Shown: positions 25,581-33,995 of the stretch, in pieces | How positions within the stretch are numbered: the stretch's first letter is position 1 | Layout of the letters: every line of letters starts with the position of its first letter | Source: an uncultured Muribaculaceae bacterium | Lineage (GTDB): Bacteria > Bacteroidota > Bacteroidia > Bacteroidales > Muribaculaceae | Direction of reading: 5' to 3' | Assembly: GCA_910587915.1 (NCBI GenBank) | Contig: CAJUOB010000024.1 | Span: 1 to 43,482, forward strand | Length of the DNA stretch: 43,482 nucleotides | The notes under the pieces: generated by a model | Databases searched by the model: none | What the model saw: the letters and a program-made list of their open reading frames with translations, nothing else | Told to the model about the DNA's origin: nothing | Made by a program: the position numbers and the translations under genes

Positions 25581-27572
25581 TCAGATATTTCGCGATATGT
25601 AGTGGCCGTCGATTTTGAGCAGTCCGCGGGCGGCGAGTGTGCGTATGCGGTCGGCTATGTCGGCTATGTTGCGAGGGTAATGTGGTGCGAGGGATCGGAT
25701 GTCGAGGCGTTTCTCGGGTTCGATGATGTGGAAGAATTCTTCGAGTTTGCGGTCGAATTCCTCGGGATCGAACGGAGCCGGCGCGGCCGTCGCACGACAG
25801 ACGTCGCATTTTCCGCACTCGCATGTCCGGGTTTCGCCAAAGTAACGAAGCATACGGCGCACCCGGCACGAGTCGTTTTCGAAAACGAAGTTTTTCATTT
25901 CGTTGAGCCGCCGTTCCATGGCATTGCGCCTGTCGGCATAGACCGCTCTTGGAAGCTGGATTTCGGCTGAGCGGCGACGATTCATGCTCATGTAGATGTG
26001 CGGGGTGCGTTTGCGGGGAATGAAGCTGATGACATGCTGGCGCCGTAAGGATACGAGTGTCTGGTACACGTCGTCGGGTGTGACGCTGCATTTGTGCGCT
26101 ATAGCCATTTCATCGATGAATACGTAGTCGGCGAACAGTCCGGGATAGGAGCGCAGAATTGCCTGTATAATATCGTCGGTACGCGGGTCGGTGTCGAGGT
26201 CGTAGAGGTCGGCGCGTTTACATGTGAACATCAGTCGGCTTGCAGTATCGGTCTCCTCGATGTATTCGAAGTAGCCGGCCCGGCTGAGAATGGATAGTGC
26301 ACCGAGGGTGTGGCGGAGCGGCAGTTTGTAGCGCTCGCACATTATTTCGGGGTTGAAGTCGTAGGACAGTCCGAATCCTTCGCCCATGGTTATGTCGAGG
26401 AAGCGGCATACTTCATCGTATACCTTGTCGATGAATTCTCTTTCTGGAAAAGCTTCGTTGAGGCGACGGGCAAATATGCCTTTGTCGCGAGTCGAGGCGA
26501 GAATGACAGCGAAGGCGCGTTCGCCGTCGCGCCCTGCGCGCCCTGCTTCCTGATAGTATTCTTCGAGTGTGGATGGCATGTCGATGTGTACGACCAGGCG
26601 TACGTCGGGCTTGTCGATGCCCATTCCGAAGGCAGTCGTGGCCACGATTATGCGGGTCTGTCCACGTTGCCATGCATCTTGCCTTTCGTTTTTCTCGTGC
26701 AGTTCGAGGCCTGCATGATAGAAAGTGGCAGCGAATCCGGCGGAGCATAATATTTCGGCTGTCTCGCGTGCTTTTTTGCGTGATCGGACGTAGACTATCG
26801 CCGAGCCCCGGGTACTGTTGAGAATTTCGATGAGCTTCGACATCTTGTTCTCGGTGAGGCGTACAAGGAAGGATATGTTCGGCCGCGAAAAGCTTTTTGA
26901 GAATATTGCCGGAGAGCGCATGGCGAGTTTGTCGGCAATATCGGCCACGACGTCGGGTGTGGCAGATGCGGTAAGCGCCAGTATGGGTACTTGTGGGAAG
27001 CTATCGCGGAGTGCACTCAGGTTCAGGTACGATGGACGGAAGTCGTAGCCCCATTGCGATATACAGTGGGCTTCGTCGACTACAATCTGCCTTATGTTCC
27101 AACCATGCATTCTGGCTACGAAGTTTTCGCGGGCGAGACGTTCGGGTGCTAGGTAGAGTAGTTTGATTTTTCCCTGGCGTAGACGCTCGTAGGTGTAGTC
27201 GGCTTCGGATCTGAGCATTCCAGTGCCGAGATAGGCCGCCGGTATGCGTCGTTTCTTCAATCCGTCGACCTGGTCCTTCATAAGTGATATCAGGGGCGAC
27301 ACAACTATTGTGAGGCCGTCGACTGCGAGAGCCGGTACCTGAAAGGTGAGGGATTTGCCGCCGCCGGTGGGTAGAAGTCCGATGGTGTCTTTACCGCTGA
27401 GAAGGCTCTGTGAAATTTCGAGTTGGAGCGGGCGGAAACTGTCGAATCCCCAGTATCTCCTGAGGATGGCATGGAGGTCGGGCGTGCTGTAGTCTTCGCA
27501 CGGTTCGGATGCGCAGAGCGCTTCGTCGAAGAAATCTTCGTCGGAGAAGTCGTAGTAGCCGTAGGGGTCCAT
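25581..27572 (-). CDS. recQ: ATP-dependent DNA helicase RecQ
   Basis: A 663-residue 3'-5' helicase of recombination and fork repair. Motifs: Q-like WGFDSFRPLQ (41-50), Walker A TGGGKS (69-74), Walker B DEAH (164-167) followed by CISQWGYDFRP, and the HRAGR-type EAGRAGRDG arginine-finger region. The RQC zinc site is present (CRVRRMLRYFGE, then TCECGKCDVC). No recognisable HRDC domain follows; the end is a short winged-helix-like segment. It begins 18 nt after the recJ stop, so the two form a repair operon of the RecF-pathway type, in which the RecJ nuclease digests strands that RecQ unwinds. Confidence 0.95.
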   Translation of the reverse strand: MDPYGYYDFSDEDFFDEALCASEPCEDYSTPDLHAILRRYWGFDSFRPLQLEISQSLLSGKDTIGLLPTGGGKSLTFQVPALAVDGLTIVVSPLISLMKDQVDGLKKRRIPAAYLGTGMLRSEADYTYERLRQGKIKLLYLAPERLARENFVARMHGWNIRQIVVDEAHCISQWGYDFRPSYLNLSALRDSFPQVPILALTASATPDVVADIADKLAMRSPAIFSKSFSRPNISFLVRLTENKMSKLIEILNSTRGSAIVYVRSRKKARETAEILCSAGFAATFYHAGLELHEKNERQDAWQRGQTRIIVATTAFGMGIDKPDVRLVVHIDMPSTLEEYYQEAGRAGRDGERAFAVILASTRDKGIFARRLNEAFPEREFIDKVYDEVCRFLDITMGEGFGLSYDFNPEIMCERYKLPLRHTLGALSILSRAGYFEYIEETDTASRLMFTCKRADLYDLDTDPRTDDIIQAILRSYPGLFADYVFIDEMAIAHKCSVTPDDVYQTLVSLRRQHVISFIPRKRTPHIYMSMNRRRSAEIQLPRAVYADRRNAMERRLNEMKNFVFENDSCRVRRMLRYFGETRTCECGKCDVCRATAAPAPFDPEEFDRKLEEFFHIIEPEKRLDIRSLAPHYPRNIADIADRIRTLAARGLLKIDGHYISRNI

Positions 27573-27590
27573 ACCGTTACGGGGTGATGA

Positions 27591-29321
27591 TTATTCGAGG
27601 TCGGCGCGAATCTGCTTTACGAGCAGCTGCACTCCAGAGGTAGCGTTCTGATGCTGGTTTTCCTCGATGGTGTAGCAGATGTTGAATGGTTTTCCGGAAT
27701 GAATATGGTCGAAGTAGGATGCCATGTTGAAAGCTATACCATTGACCACACGGCCGGAAGTGTCGTCGACCAGTTCGAGTTTTATATGCTCCAGATTGCG
27801 GCCTACGAGTTTGCTCGTGCCGAAGTCTTTGACACGTCGGGTGCAGAATGTGGGCTTGCGGTTGCCGGGACCGAAGGGATTGAAAAGCCGTAGTGTCGAA
27901 ACAAGCTCGGGGGTAATATCGGAGAATGTGAGGAATGCGTCGATGTCGATCTGTGGTGTGAGCTGTTCGGGAAGAATGTTGGCTGCCACGTATTCTTCGA
28001 AGCGACGGGTAAATTCCGGTATGTTCTCTTCTTTCATGGAAAGGCCTACGGCATATGCATGACCGCCGAAGTTTTCGAGAAGATCGCGGGTGGATTCTAC
28101 CGCTTTATATATGTCGAATCCTTGAACAGAGCGCGAGGATCCGGTAGCCAGACCATTGGAGAAAGTAAGGACGACAGATGGCTTGTAGTAGAGCTCGGTG
28201 AGACGTGAGGCTACGATTCCGATGATACCTTTGTGCCAATCCTTGTTGTAGATCACTATCGACTTTTTGGGGGAGTGCATCTCACCACGGGAGTCGAGGA
28301 TGGAGTTTGCTTCTTCGGTGATGCGTTTGTCGAGTTCCTTGCGGTCTTTGTTGTATTGGTCGATTTCTATGCTTTTTCGTGCGGCTTCCTTAGTGTCGCG
28401 GGCTACGAGAAGTTCCACAGCTTCACTTCCGCTCTGCATGCGGCCCGATGCATTGATGCGGGGGCCAATCTTGAACACGACGTCGCTGATGCTGATTTCT
28501 TTTCCACCTAAGCCGCATGTGCGGATAATGGCACGCAGTCCGAGATTCGGGTTGGTGTTGAGTCGTTTGAGACCCATGTATGCCATGGTTCGGTTTTCAT
28601 CGATCATTGGCACAATGTCGGCGGCGATGCTCACGGCTACAAGGTCGAGCATGCTCTCGAGCTCTGCAGTGGGGATGCCGTTGCTTATGGAGAAGGCCTG
28701 CATGAGTTTGTAGCCGACGCCACAGCCCGACAGATGTGGGCATGGGTAGGTGGAATTTTCGAGCTTGGGGTTTAGAATCGCCACGGCGGGAGGAAGCTCG
28801 TCGTCGGGTACATGGTGGTCGCAGATGATGAAGTCGATACCGCGTTCTTTCGCGTAGCGTATCTCATCGATAGCCTTGATTCCGCAGTCGAGTATTATGA
28901 CCAGTTTCACTCCTTGTTCGGCTACGTAGTCGATGCTTTTGCGCGATATCCCGTAGCCTTCATCGTATCGGGTGGGGATATAGTAGTCGATTTCGGAGTA
29001 GAAGTTCTGGAGATAGCGGTATACGAGTGCTACGGCAGTGGTCCCGTCGACGTCGTAGTCGCCATATACCATAATCCGTTCTTTGGAACCCATGGCCCTG
29101 TTGAGCCTTTCCACGGCTTTGTCCATGTCCTCCATCAGGAACGGGTCGTGTAGATCTCGCAGTGAAGGATGGAAGAATTTCTCGGCGGCGGCGATTGTGG
29201 TGATGCCACGCTGCACAAGAAGATCGGCAATAGGCGCGCAGTTAGCGAAGCGTCTGGCCAATTCGGCACCGAGACGCTGCTCTTCCATAGACATTGAAGG
29301 GTAGTTCCATTTGCGTGTCAT
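27591..29321 (-). CDS. recJ: single-stranded-DNA-specific exonuclease RecJ
   Basis: A 576-residue 5'-3' exonuclease on single-stranded DNA, used in recombination and mismatch repair. The DHH phosphoesterase motifs are intact: DYDVD (88-92), CDHH (D168, H169, H170), and the DHHA1 domain with GRMQSGSEA and the later GGHAYAVGLS. Length is normal for Bacteroidetes. It is the first gene of the recJ-recQ operon on the minus strand, preceded by a -7 box at 29341-29348. Confidence 0.96.
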   Translation of the reverse strand: MTRKWNYPSMSMEEQRLGAELARRFANCAPIADLLVQRGITTIAAAEKFFHPSLRDLHDPFLMEDMDKAVERLNRAMGSKERIMVYGDYDVDGTTAVALVYRYLQNFYSEIDYYIPTRYDEGYGISRKSIDYVAEQGVKLVIILDCGIKAIDEIRYAKERGIDFIICDHHVPDDELPPAVAILNPKLENSTYPCPHLSGCGVGYKLMQAFSISNGIPTAELESMLDLVAVSIAADIVPMIDENRTMAYMGLKRLNTNPNLGLRAIIRTCGLGGKEISISDVVFKIGPRINASGRMQSGSEAVELLVARDTKEAARKSIEIDQYNKDRKELDKRITEEANSILDSRGEMHSPKKSIVIYNKDWHKGIIGIVASRLTELYYKPSVVLTFSNGLATGSSRSVQGFDIYKAVESTRDLLENFGGHAYAVGLSMKEENIPEFTRRFEEYVAANILPEQLTPQIDIDAFLTFSDITPELVSTLRLFNPFGPGNRKPTFCTRRVKDFGTSKLVGRNLEHIKLELVDDTSGRVVNGIAFNMASYFDHIHSGKPFNICYTIEENQHQNATSGVQLLVKQIRADLE

Positions 29322-29340
29322 GCTCTGCGCGTGTTTTGCG

Positions 29341-29348
29341 CAAAATTA
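29341..29348 (-). promoter_or_regulatory. putative -7 box of recJ-recQ
   Basis: TAatTTTG on the minus strand (29348-29341) is 20 nt before the recJ ATG. No TTTG is found at the expected -33 distance, so this is a partial match. Confidence 0.45.
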
Positions 29349-29424
29349 CAAAAAATCGGTGGAACGAGCACGTTAGCGAATGTCAAAAAACGTTATACTT
29401 TTATGGATAATTTTTTAAATTTTA

Positions 29425-29802
29425 TTAGTCCAAATATTTATTGATGGTCTTGGTGCGGTCCAGAATAATTGCGTGCATGTGCTCCTTGGCCCACTGTATC
29501 AGTTGGTTTATGATGGGGAATAGTGAGTTTGCTCGTTCGGTCAGGCTATATTCTACCCGAGGTGGAACTTCGGCATATACTTTGCGGTCTACGAATCCGT
29601 CGGTTTCGAGAGTACGTAGTGTCAGGACAAGCATTTTTTGTGAAATGTCGGGCAATTCGGCCACCAGATCCTTGAAGCGCATGGATTCGTGTCCGTTTAG
29701 TGTGTATAGAACAAGTAGAGTCCATTTGTCGCCAATACGGTTGAGAATATTTCGTATGGGGCAGTCGGGGTATAGTTCGTTCTTACTGAAATGTCGTTCC
29801 AT
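29425..29802 (-). CDS. HxlR family transcriptional regulator
   Basis: A 125-residue winged helix-turn-helix protein. It has the family layout: an N-terminal conserved cysteine (C14 in PDCPIRNILNRIGDKW), the helix-turn-helix with the MRFKDLVAELPDISQKML segment, and the wing with VPPRVEYSLTERA. HxlR proteins often sense aldehydes or oxidants through this cysteine and control a divergent gene. Here the divergent gene is an NAD(P)-binding oxidoreductase (30052), and the 249-nt gap carries a promoter for each side and an inverted repeat. The effector is unknown. Confidence 0.93.
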   Translation of the reverse strand: MERHFSKNELYPDCPIRNILNRIGDKWTLLVLYTLNGHESMRFKDLVAELPDISQKMLVLTLRTLETDGFVDRKVYAEVPPRVEYSLTERANSLFPIINQLIQWAKEHMHAIILDRTKTINKYLD

Positions 29803-29831
29803 ATATAATAAAGAAAATCAACAATACACTA

Positions 29832-29863
29832 CAAAAGTAAGAAATTATAGAATGGTATGCAAA
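29832..29863 (-). promoter_or_regulatory. promoter of the HxlR regulator gene
   Basis: TTTG (29863-29860 on the minus strand), a 20-nt spacer and TActTTTG (29839-29832) fully match the Bacteroidetes pattern, about 30 nt before the ATG at 29802. Confidence 0.75.
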
Positions 29864-29940
29864 AATATAATTTCGGCAGTGCTAATAAAAGTTAAGCGAT
29901 TTGTTTGCGTTGTTACGGCTATGCTTGAGACTCAGTATTA

Positions 29941-29960
29941 CTAACATCAATGTGAGTTAG
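29941..29960. promoter_or_regulatory. candidate operator between HxlR and its divergent gene
   Basis: CTAAC (29941-29945) and GTTAG (29956-29960) form an inverted repeat with a 10-nt spacer, and ACAT-N2-ATGT (29944-29953) is nested inside. It lies between the two divergent promoters, about 50-70 nt upstream of the oxidoreductase promoter. Its spacing fits a dimeric winged-helix regulator. Confidence 0.4.
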
Positions 29961-30003
29961 CGGATATGCTTTACATGTGTGTTATGGGCATAAACTATTT
30001 TGT

Positions 30004-30011
30004 TACTTTTG
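30004..30011 (+). promoter_or_regulatory. putative promoter of the HxlR-linked oxidoreductase
   Basis: TActTTTG at 30004-30011, 41 nt before the ATG at 30052. Only a TGTG is seen near the -33 position (29978-29981, 22-nt spacer), which would fit a regulated, weaker promoter. Confidence 0.5.
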
Positions 30012-30051
30012 GAGTATTTAGTATAGACAATCAAAAAAATAGATATACATT

Positions 30052-30723
30052 ATGGATAAGAAAGTTGCACTTATCGGCGCGAGCGGTTTTGTAGGCTCCG
30101 CCATACTTAAAGAACTCCTCGACCGCGGCTATCAGGTAGAGGCCCTTGTGAACCATCCTGAAAATGTGAAGGTGCAGAGTCCGGCACTTACAGTTAAGAA
30201 AGCGGATGTATCGGATGAGAAGAGTCTCGAGGAAGATCTGCGTGGTTTCAATAGCGTTATCAGCGCATATAATCCCGGATGGGCAAATCCTAATATATAT
30301 GAAGAAACACTCGCCAACTATCCCAAGATTCTGAATGCAGCTAAAAAGGCCGGTGTGCATCGCCTTCTGATAGTTGGTGGAGCAGGTACATTGTTCGTTA
30401 AGCCGGGTGTTCGCCTGGTAGATACCGGTACATTACCCGCGGAATGGCTTCCCGGAGTCAAGTCGTTGGGCGAGTTCTATCTCAATACACTAATGCCCGA
30501 AAAGGATATAGACTGGATTTTCTTCTCGCCCGCCGGCAATCTCGGCGACATGGGCGCCAAGGGCCCGGGCAAGCGTACTGGTGTGTACCGTCTTGGCAAG
30601 GATGACATGATTTTCGACAAAGATGGCAACAGTTTCATTTCCGTCGAGGACTATGCCAAGGCTATGGTTGATGAATTGGCTTCGCCTGCTCATCATCGAG
30701 AAAGGTTCACTATCGGTTATTGA
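30052..30723 (+). CDS. NAD(P)-binding oxidoreductase (NmrA/SDR-a like)
   Basis: A 223-residue protein with an N-terminal Rossmann fold: VALIGASGFVG (glycines 9, 12, 15) and an NADP-type basic/polar loop (VNHPENV) after the second strand. It is of the atypical SDR type related to NmrA and flavin reductase-like proteins, with no YxxxK triad, so it may be a reductase or a redox sensor. Its position divergent from an HxlR regulator gene suggests that regulator controls it. The macrodomain remnant starts 35 nt downstream. Confidence 0.88.
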   Translation: MDKKVALIGASGFVGSAILKELLDRGYQVEALVNHPENVKVQSPALTVKKADVSDEKSLEEDLRGFNSVISAYNPGWANPNIYEETLANYPKILNAAKKAGVHRLLIVGGAGTLFVKPGVRLVDTGTLPAEWLPGVKSLGEFYLNTLMPEKDIDWIFFSPAGNLGDMGAKGPGKRTGVYRLGKDDMIFDKDGNSFISVEDYAKAMVDELASPAHHRERFTIGY

Positions 30724-30758
30724 TAAGACACATTAATAATCTTATCTCAGTTTTGTCT

Positions 30759-31132
30759 ATGATATCGGAAGGTGAAAGACTGGATATATTACTTGGGGCA
30801 CTCCTTCGGGAGCGTCCCGAGTTTTCGTGTATAGCCATACCCGATACTATCCGGGAGAAGCGCGATTTGCTGCGTTCGCTTATGAATGTGCGAGGGCCGC
30901 AGCCTTTTCCTGATGATATGATGAGTCTTCAGGATGAAGAACTTGCACTACAGAGGGATGAAAAAGGTGTGGTGGCGCTTGCTTTGATACCTCTCTCTCC
31001 ATTGTATCCGCGCCTAAGGCTTTGGCAAGGGGATATAACGCGACTGCAGGTCGATGCCATTGTGAATGCTGCCAACTCCCAGATGCTTGGCTGCTTCGTG
31101 CCTCTGCATCGCTGTATCGACAATGCCATCTT
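30759..31132 (+). pseudogene. 5' remnant of a macrodomain ADP-ribosyl hydrolase gene
   Basis: The first about 125 codons encode the N-terminal half of a Bacteroidetes/Firmicutes protein-ADP-ribose hydrolase: a helical lead-in (EKRDLLRSLMNVRGPQPFP), then LWQGDITRLQVDAIVNAANSQMLGCFVP and CIDNAI. The macro fold is cut right there, in the middle of its ADP-ribose pocket. From about 31128 the sequence continues into the tail of an unrelated hydrolase gene in another frame, and the original frame stops at 31178. It is a deletion remnant and cannot be active. Confidence 0.8.
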
Positions 31133-31524
31133 TCGATCAGATGGGAGTGCTTATCGAAACACCTTCGCCGGAGAATAAGGAATTTGCCGACGAGTCGGGT
31201 GCGGCTGCGAATTTTACGGATTTCAGTCTGCAACATCGTCTTGGCAACCCATCGGCGAGATTAAGTAAAGATATGGTTGCAAGAGTCGACATGATGAATC
31301 CAATGAACTACATTGGGAAAAATCGATCGACTGTAGCGCCGAACTGGTATATACGCCATGGTGCCAAGGACCGCGATACTTCGTTCCTTGTGCCTATAAA
31401 TCTGGCTACAAAATTGCGGAATACAGGGAAGAATGTGAACTTCGCTCTTCCATGGAACCGGCCTCATTCCGGCGATTACAATCTTGATGATCTTTTCAGT
31501 TGGATAACGACAACTATTGAGTGA
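31128..31524 (+). pseudogene. 3' remnant of an alpha/beta-hydrolase (subtype B tannase-like) gene
   Basis: From about 31128 to the stop at 31524 an open frame encodes only the C-terminal part of a hydrolase, similar to subtype B tannases/feruloyl esterase relatives: SFDQMGVLIETPSPENKEF, then APNWYIRHGAKDRDTSF with the likely catalytic aspartate, and WNRPHSGDYN with the likely catalytic histidine. The nucleophile-elbow half is missing. It is joined, out of frame, to the macrodomain remnant by one deletion that removed the end of the first gene and the start of this one. Confidence 0.75.
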
Positions 31525-31536
31525 TTAAATTAATAA

Positions 31537-31569
31537 GTCGGCAGTCGGGAATGAAATCCGGCTGTCGAC
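31537..31569 (+). terminator. stem-loop after the hydrolase remnant
   Basis: GTCGGCAGTCGG (31537-31548) pairs with CCGGCTGTCGAC (31558-31569) over 12 bp, two of them G-T wobbles, with a 9-nt loop. It starts 13 nt after the stop codon. It has no strong T tail. Confidence 0.5.
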
Positions 31570-31597
31570 ATTCGTATTAGATACATCCGCCATTTTT

Positions 31598-31631
31598 TTT
31601 GAACGATGTAATTGAATAATTGGTAATTTTG
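31598..31631 (+). promoter_or_regulatory. promoter of the Bcr/CflA transporter gene
   Basis: TTTG (31598-31601) and TAatTTTG (31624-31631) with a 22-nt spacer, slightly longer than ideal. The ATG follows 14 nt later, so the leader would be very short. Confidence 0.6.
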
Positions 31632-31644
31632 CAAAAAATTTCCT

Positions 31645-32841
31645 ATGGTACGTTTCAGCAAAAAATACTATCTCTTCCTTATCATATTTCTTGGAATGCT
31701 GTCGGCTTTCGGACCATTTGTGACCGACATGTATCTTCCGACATTGCCATCGATGGCAGAAGTATTTGACACCACAGCTTCCCAAGTACAGATGGGTTTG
31801 GCCACAAGTATGCTCGGACTTGCCGTGGGGCAGATTTTCTTTGGACCACTTAGCGATAAGTATGGGCGCAAGATAGTGCTTGTATGTGCCATGGTGCTGT
31901 TTGCGGTGTCGACGGTGGCGGCGATATATTCTCCGAACATTGATTTTTTCAATTTCTGCCGCTTTCTGCAAGGACTCGGTGGCTCCGGCGGGATAGTTCT
32001 GTCGCGATCGGTGGCAACTGATTGCTATTCGGGGCGAGACCTTGCCAAGACGCTTGCTATAATAGGTGCAATAAATGGTATTGCGCCTGTGACAGCTCCT
32101 GTAATCGGCGGTCTCGTGTCGGAGTCTGTGGGTTGGAAAGGGATATTCTGGATCCTATTTGGCATTGGGGCGGTGATCCTTGGAATGTGTCTAATTTTCA
32201 GGGAATCGCATAGTGCCGAAAAACGATACGCAGGGTCGGTAGCAGGGCTTATCCGTAAATTTCCTGAGATATTCCGACTGAAATATTACGTGGTGTACAC
32301 GTTGCTCTATGCGTTCACTTGTGGAGTACTGTTCTCATATATATCGTCGGCTGCATTTATTGTTCAGAATCATTTTGGTTATTCAGAGCTTCAGTTTGCC
32401 ATTGTCTTCGGCGTAAATGCTCTTGGCATAGGTATCGGATCGGGTTTGTCGCTCAAATTCCGGCACATAAAGAATGCGGCATTCTTCGGTGCGTGTGGTA
32501 TAGCGTTGTCTACGGTCATGCAGATACTTGTGTATAATCTTGCACCTACATTCTGGCCTTACGAAATCTTCACGTTTACTATGCTTGTGTGCATAGGCTT
32601 TATTCTCACGTCGGCTACAACACTGGCTATGGATGAAGGACGTAAGATGGTAGGAACTGCATCTGCTATCTTCGGAGCGTCGGGTTTTCTGTTCGGCGGT
32701 ATTGTATCTCCGCTTGTCGGACTCGGTAATATAATGGCTACAACCTTACTTCTTCTTAGTACCTGCGCTCTATTTGCTTTGATATTTGCATGGCTCACAT
32801 TCCGCCGTCGTAAGTCGGAAGCCCTATCTGAAGAGAATTAA
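31645..32841 (+). CDS. Bcr/CflA family multidrug efflux transporter (MFS)
   Basis: A 398-residue membrane protein with about twelve hydrophobic helices. It has the Bcr/CflA hallmarks: FVTDMYLPTLPSM in the first loop, the MFS signature GPLSDKYGRKIV between helices 2 and 3, and the RFLQGLGGSGGIVLSRSVATD motif in helix 4-5. Members export drugs such as bicyclomycin and chloramphenicol, or sulfonamides, with proton exchange. The native substrate is unknown. It has its own promoter and is followed by a 172-nt gap that holds the promoter of the next gene. Confidence 0.93.
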   Translation: MVRFSKKYYLFLIIFLGMLSAFGPFVTDMYLPTLPSMAEVFDTTASQVQMGLATSMLGLAVGQIFFGPLSDKYGRKIVLVCAMVLFAVSTVAAIYSPNIDFFNFCRFLQGLGGSGGIVLSRSVATDCYSGRDLAKTLAIIGAINGIAPVTAPVIGGLVSESVGWKGIFWILFGIGAVILGMCLIFRESHSAEKRYAGSVAGLIRKFPEIFRLKYYVVYTLLYAFTCGVLFSYISSAAFIVQNHFGYSELQFAIVFGVNALGIGIGSGLSLKFRHIKNAAFFGACGIALSTVMQILVYNLAPTFWPYEIFTFTMLVCIGFILTSATTLAMDEGRKMVGTASAIFGASGFLFGGIVSPLVGLGNIMATTLLLLSTCALFALIFAWLTFRRRKSEALSEEN

Positions 32842-32905
32842 TTTAGAGGGTATAAGGTGTGTTTCATGCATCTGCCTAAGATGGATGGAATGGACTGTCA
32901 AATAA

Positions 32906-32937
32906 TTTGTTGGTATCAATAAAAGGCCCTAAATTTG
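32906..32937 (+). promoter_or_regulatory. promoter of the AT-rich orphan gene
   Basis: TTTG (32906-32909), 20-nt spacer, TAaaTTTG (32930-32937): a full consensus match. It predicts a leader of about 70 nt before the ATG at 33014, and supports that the orphan gene is expressed. Confidence 0.7.
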
Positions 32938-33013
32938 TCAAGCTCTTAAAAAGTAGCATAAAATCGGCGTATAGGTCGAAATAGCTTAGATAAATACTTA
33001 AATTGATATTTTA

Positions 33014-33280
33014 ATGGCAATGAGAAAGTTTCGTAGTGCCGATGAACATATGGATTATGTTAGTCACTTATCTGTTGAAGAATTTGATATAGAATGTCAA
33101 AATCAATTGAATGAAGCAAATGAATCAGAAAATAATTCTGATTTTGAAATATATGTAAATAGATATGATTGTACAGCAGAAGAATATATAAGGGAGCATC
33201 ATCTGATAAGCCATGAAGAGCTTTTCAATGATTTATTGGCTTATTCAGAACGTATCACTTATCCTAAAAAAGAAATTTGA
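33014..33280 (+). CDS. AT-rich small acidic protein of unknown function
   Basis: Not recognised. 88 residues, strongly acidic, with no signal peptide or membrane helix. It looks mainly helical, with the segments ADEHMDYVSHLSVEEFDIEC and CTAEEYIREHHLISHEELFN. Codon use is far more A/T-rich than in neighbours (AAT, GAA, ATA, TTA dominate), a usual sign of recent transfer, as in phage, toxin-antitoxin or element cargo genes. It has a consensus promoter and a strong terminator, so it forms a complete one-gene unit between the efflux pump and lysO. Methionine 3 (33020) is an alternative start. Confidence 0.72.
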   Translation: MAMRKFRSADEHMDYVSHLSVEEFDIECQNQLNEANESENNSDFEIYVNRYDCTAEEYIREHHLISHEELFNDLLAYSERITYPKKEI

Positions 33281-33305
33281 GATGAGCATGCATCTATTTT
33301 GAAAG

Positions 33306-33341
33306 GACCCCTAAAAGTTAGATAAATAACTATTAGGGGTC
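33306..33341. terminator. bidirectional terminator between the orphan gene and lysO
   Basis: A 15-bp stem (33306-33320 with 33327-33341, one A-A mismatch) with core GACCCCTAA/TTAGGGGTC closes a 6-nt loop. It lies between convergent genes, 26 nt after the orphan stop and 25 nt beyond the lysO C-half stop, and is flanked by A/T-rich sequence on both sides. Confidence 0.78.
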
Positions 33342-33365
33342 GTATTATAGGTGGAAATTAGCCGA

Positions 33366-33995
33366 TTAAGAACAAAAGATAGAGATCAGTATCGGTACGC
33401 TTATCTCGAGTATTATTCCATGAAATAACGCAGCTGATACGAGTTGTGCGTCGGATGATTTACCGTTACCTACAATCATAGGCAGGCAGACATCCATCGA
33501 GTTGATTCCTGCAACGGAGATTGCGGCTTCGCCTCGACCACGTTTGGAGAGGTATTGGCACGACAGCAAAGCGATCATTTCTCTGACTACATTTGCCAGC
33601 AAAGCTATTGCTGCGATAGAAGCGGCGGCTTCGGCGCCAACTGAGGCTTCCTTGAATTGTGCAATCAGCACAGACGAAAGGGTGTAATATCCAAAACCGC
33701 TTCCGATGGCCATGACATCGGAAGATGAATCATCTGTGAAAATCATCGCTGCGATATAGGTAAATGTAAGTGTCCCGATGATTGTGCATGCCGGCAGTAG
33801 CAACAGTCGCGGATTGAAATTTTTTATAATTGATTTTAGATCGGGGCGCATACCAAGCGCTAAGCCGACTTGGATGATAAGTGCATAAAGACACAGATGT
33901 GGTAGGGAATACTCCGCAACGAAATCCGGCATAAATCCACACCAACCGACAAATATACCGGCAAATACCGTAAGAGGGAATAGCAGATGGCTCAT
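33366..33995 (-). CDS. LysO-type transporter, C-terminal subunit (DUF340)
   Basis: A 209-residue membrane protein with about six helices, corresponding to the larger C-terminal part of the LysO (YbjE) L-lysine exporter family, for example GSGFGYYTLSSVLI, LANVVREM and the GINSMDVCLPMIV segment. The smaller N-terminal part is a separate gene just upstream, overlapping by 4 nt (ATGA), so the pair is translationally coupled and should form one transporter. Lysine as substrate is inferred from E. coli LysO. It is the last gene of a two-gene unit ending at a strong terminator. Confidence 0.85.
   Translation of the reverse strand: MSHLLFPLTVFAGIFVGWCGFMPDFVAEYSLPHLCLYALIIQVGLALGMRPDLKSIIKNFNPRLLLLPACTIIGTLTFTYIAAMIFTDDSSSDVMAIGSGFGYYTLSSVLIAQFKEASVGAEAAASIAAIALLANVVREMIALLSCQYLSKRGRGEAAISVAGINSMDVCLPMIVGNGKSSDAQLVSAALFHGIILEISVPILISIFCS

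Noticed and set aside
31645..33280. Reading the MFS pump and the AT-rich gene as a defence or toxin-antitoxin unit
   Set aside because: Each has its own promoter, base composition differs strongly, and neither shows toxin or antitoxin motifs.
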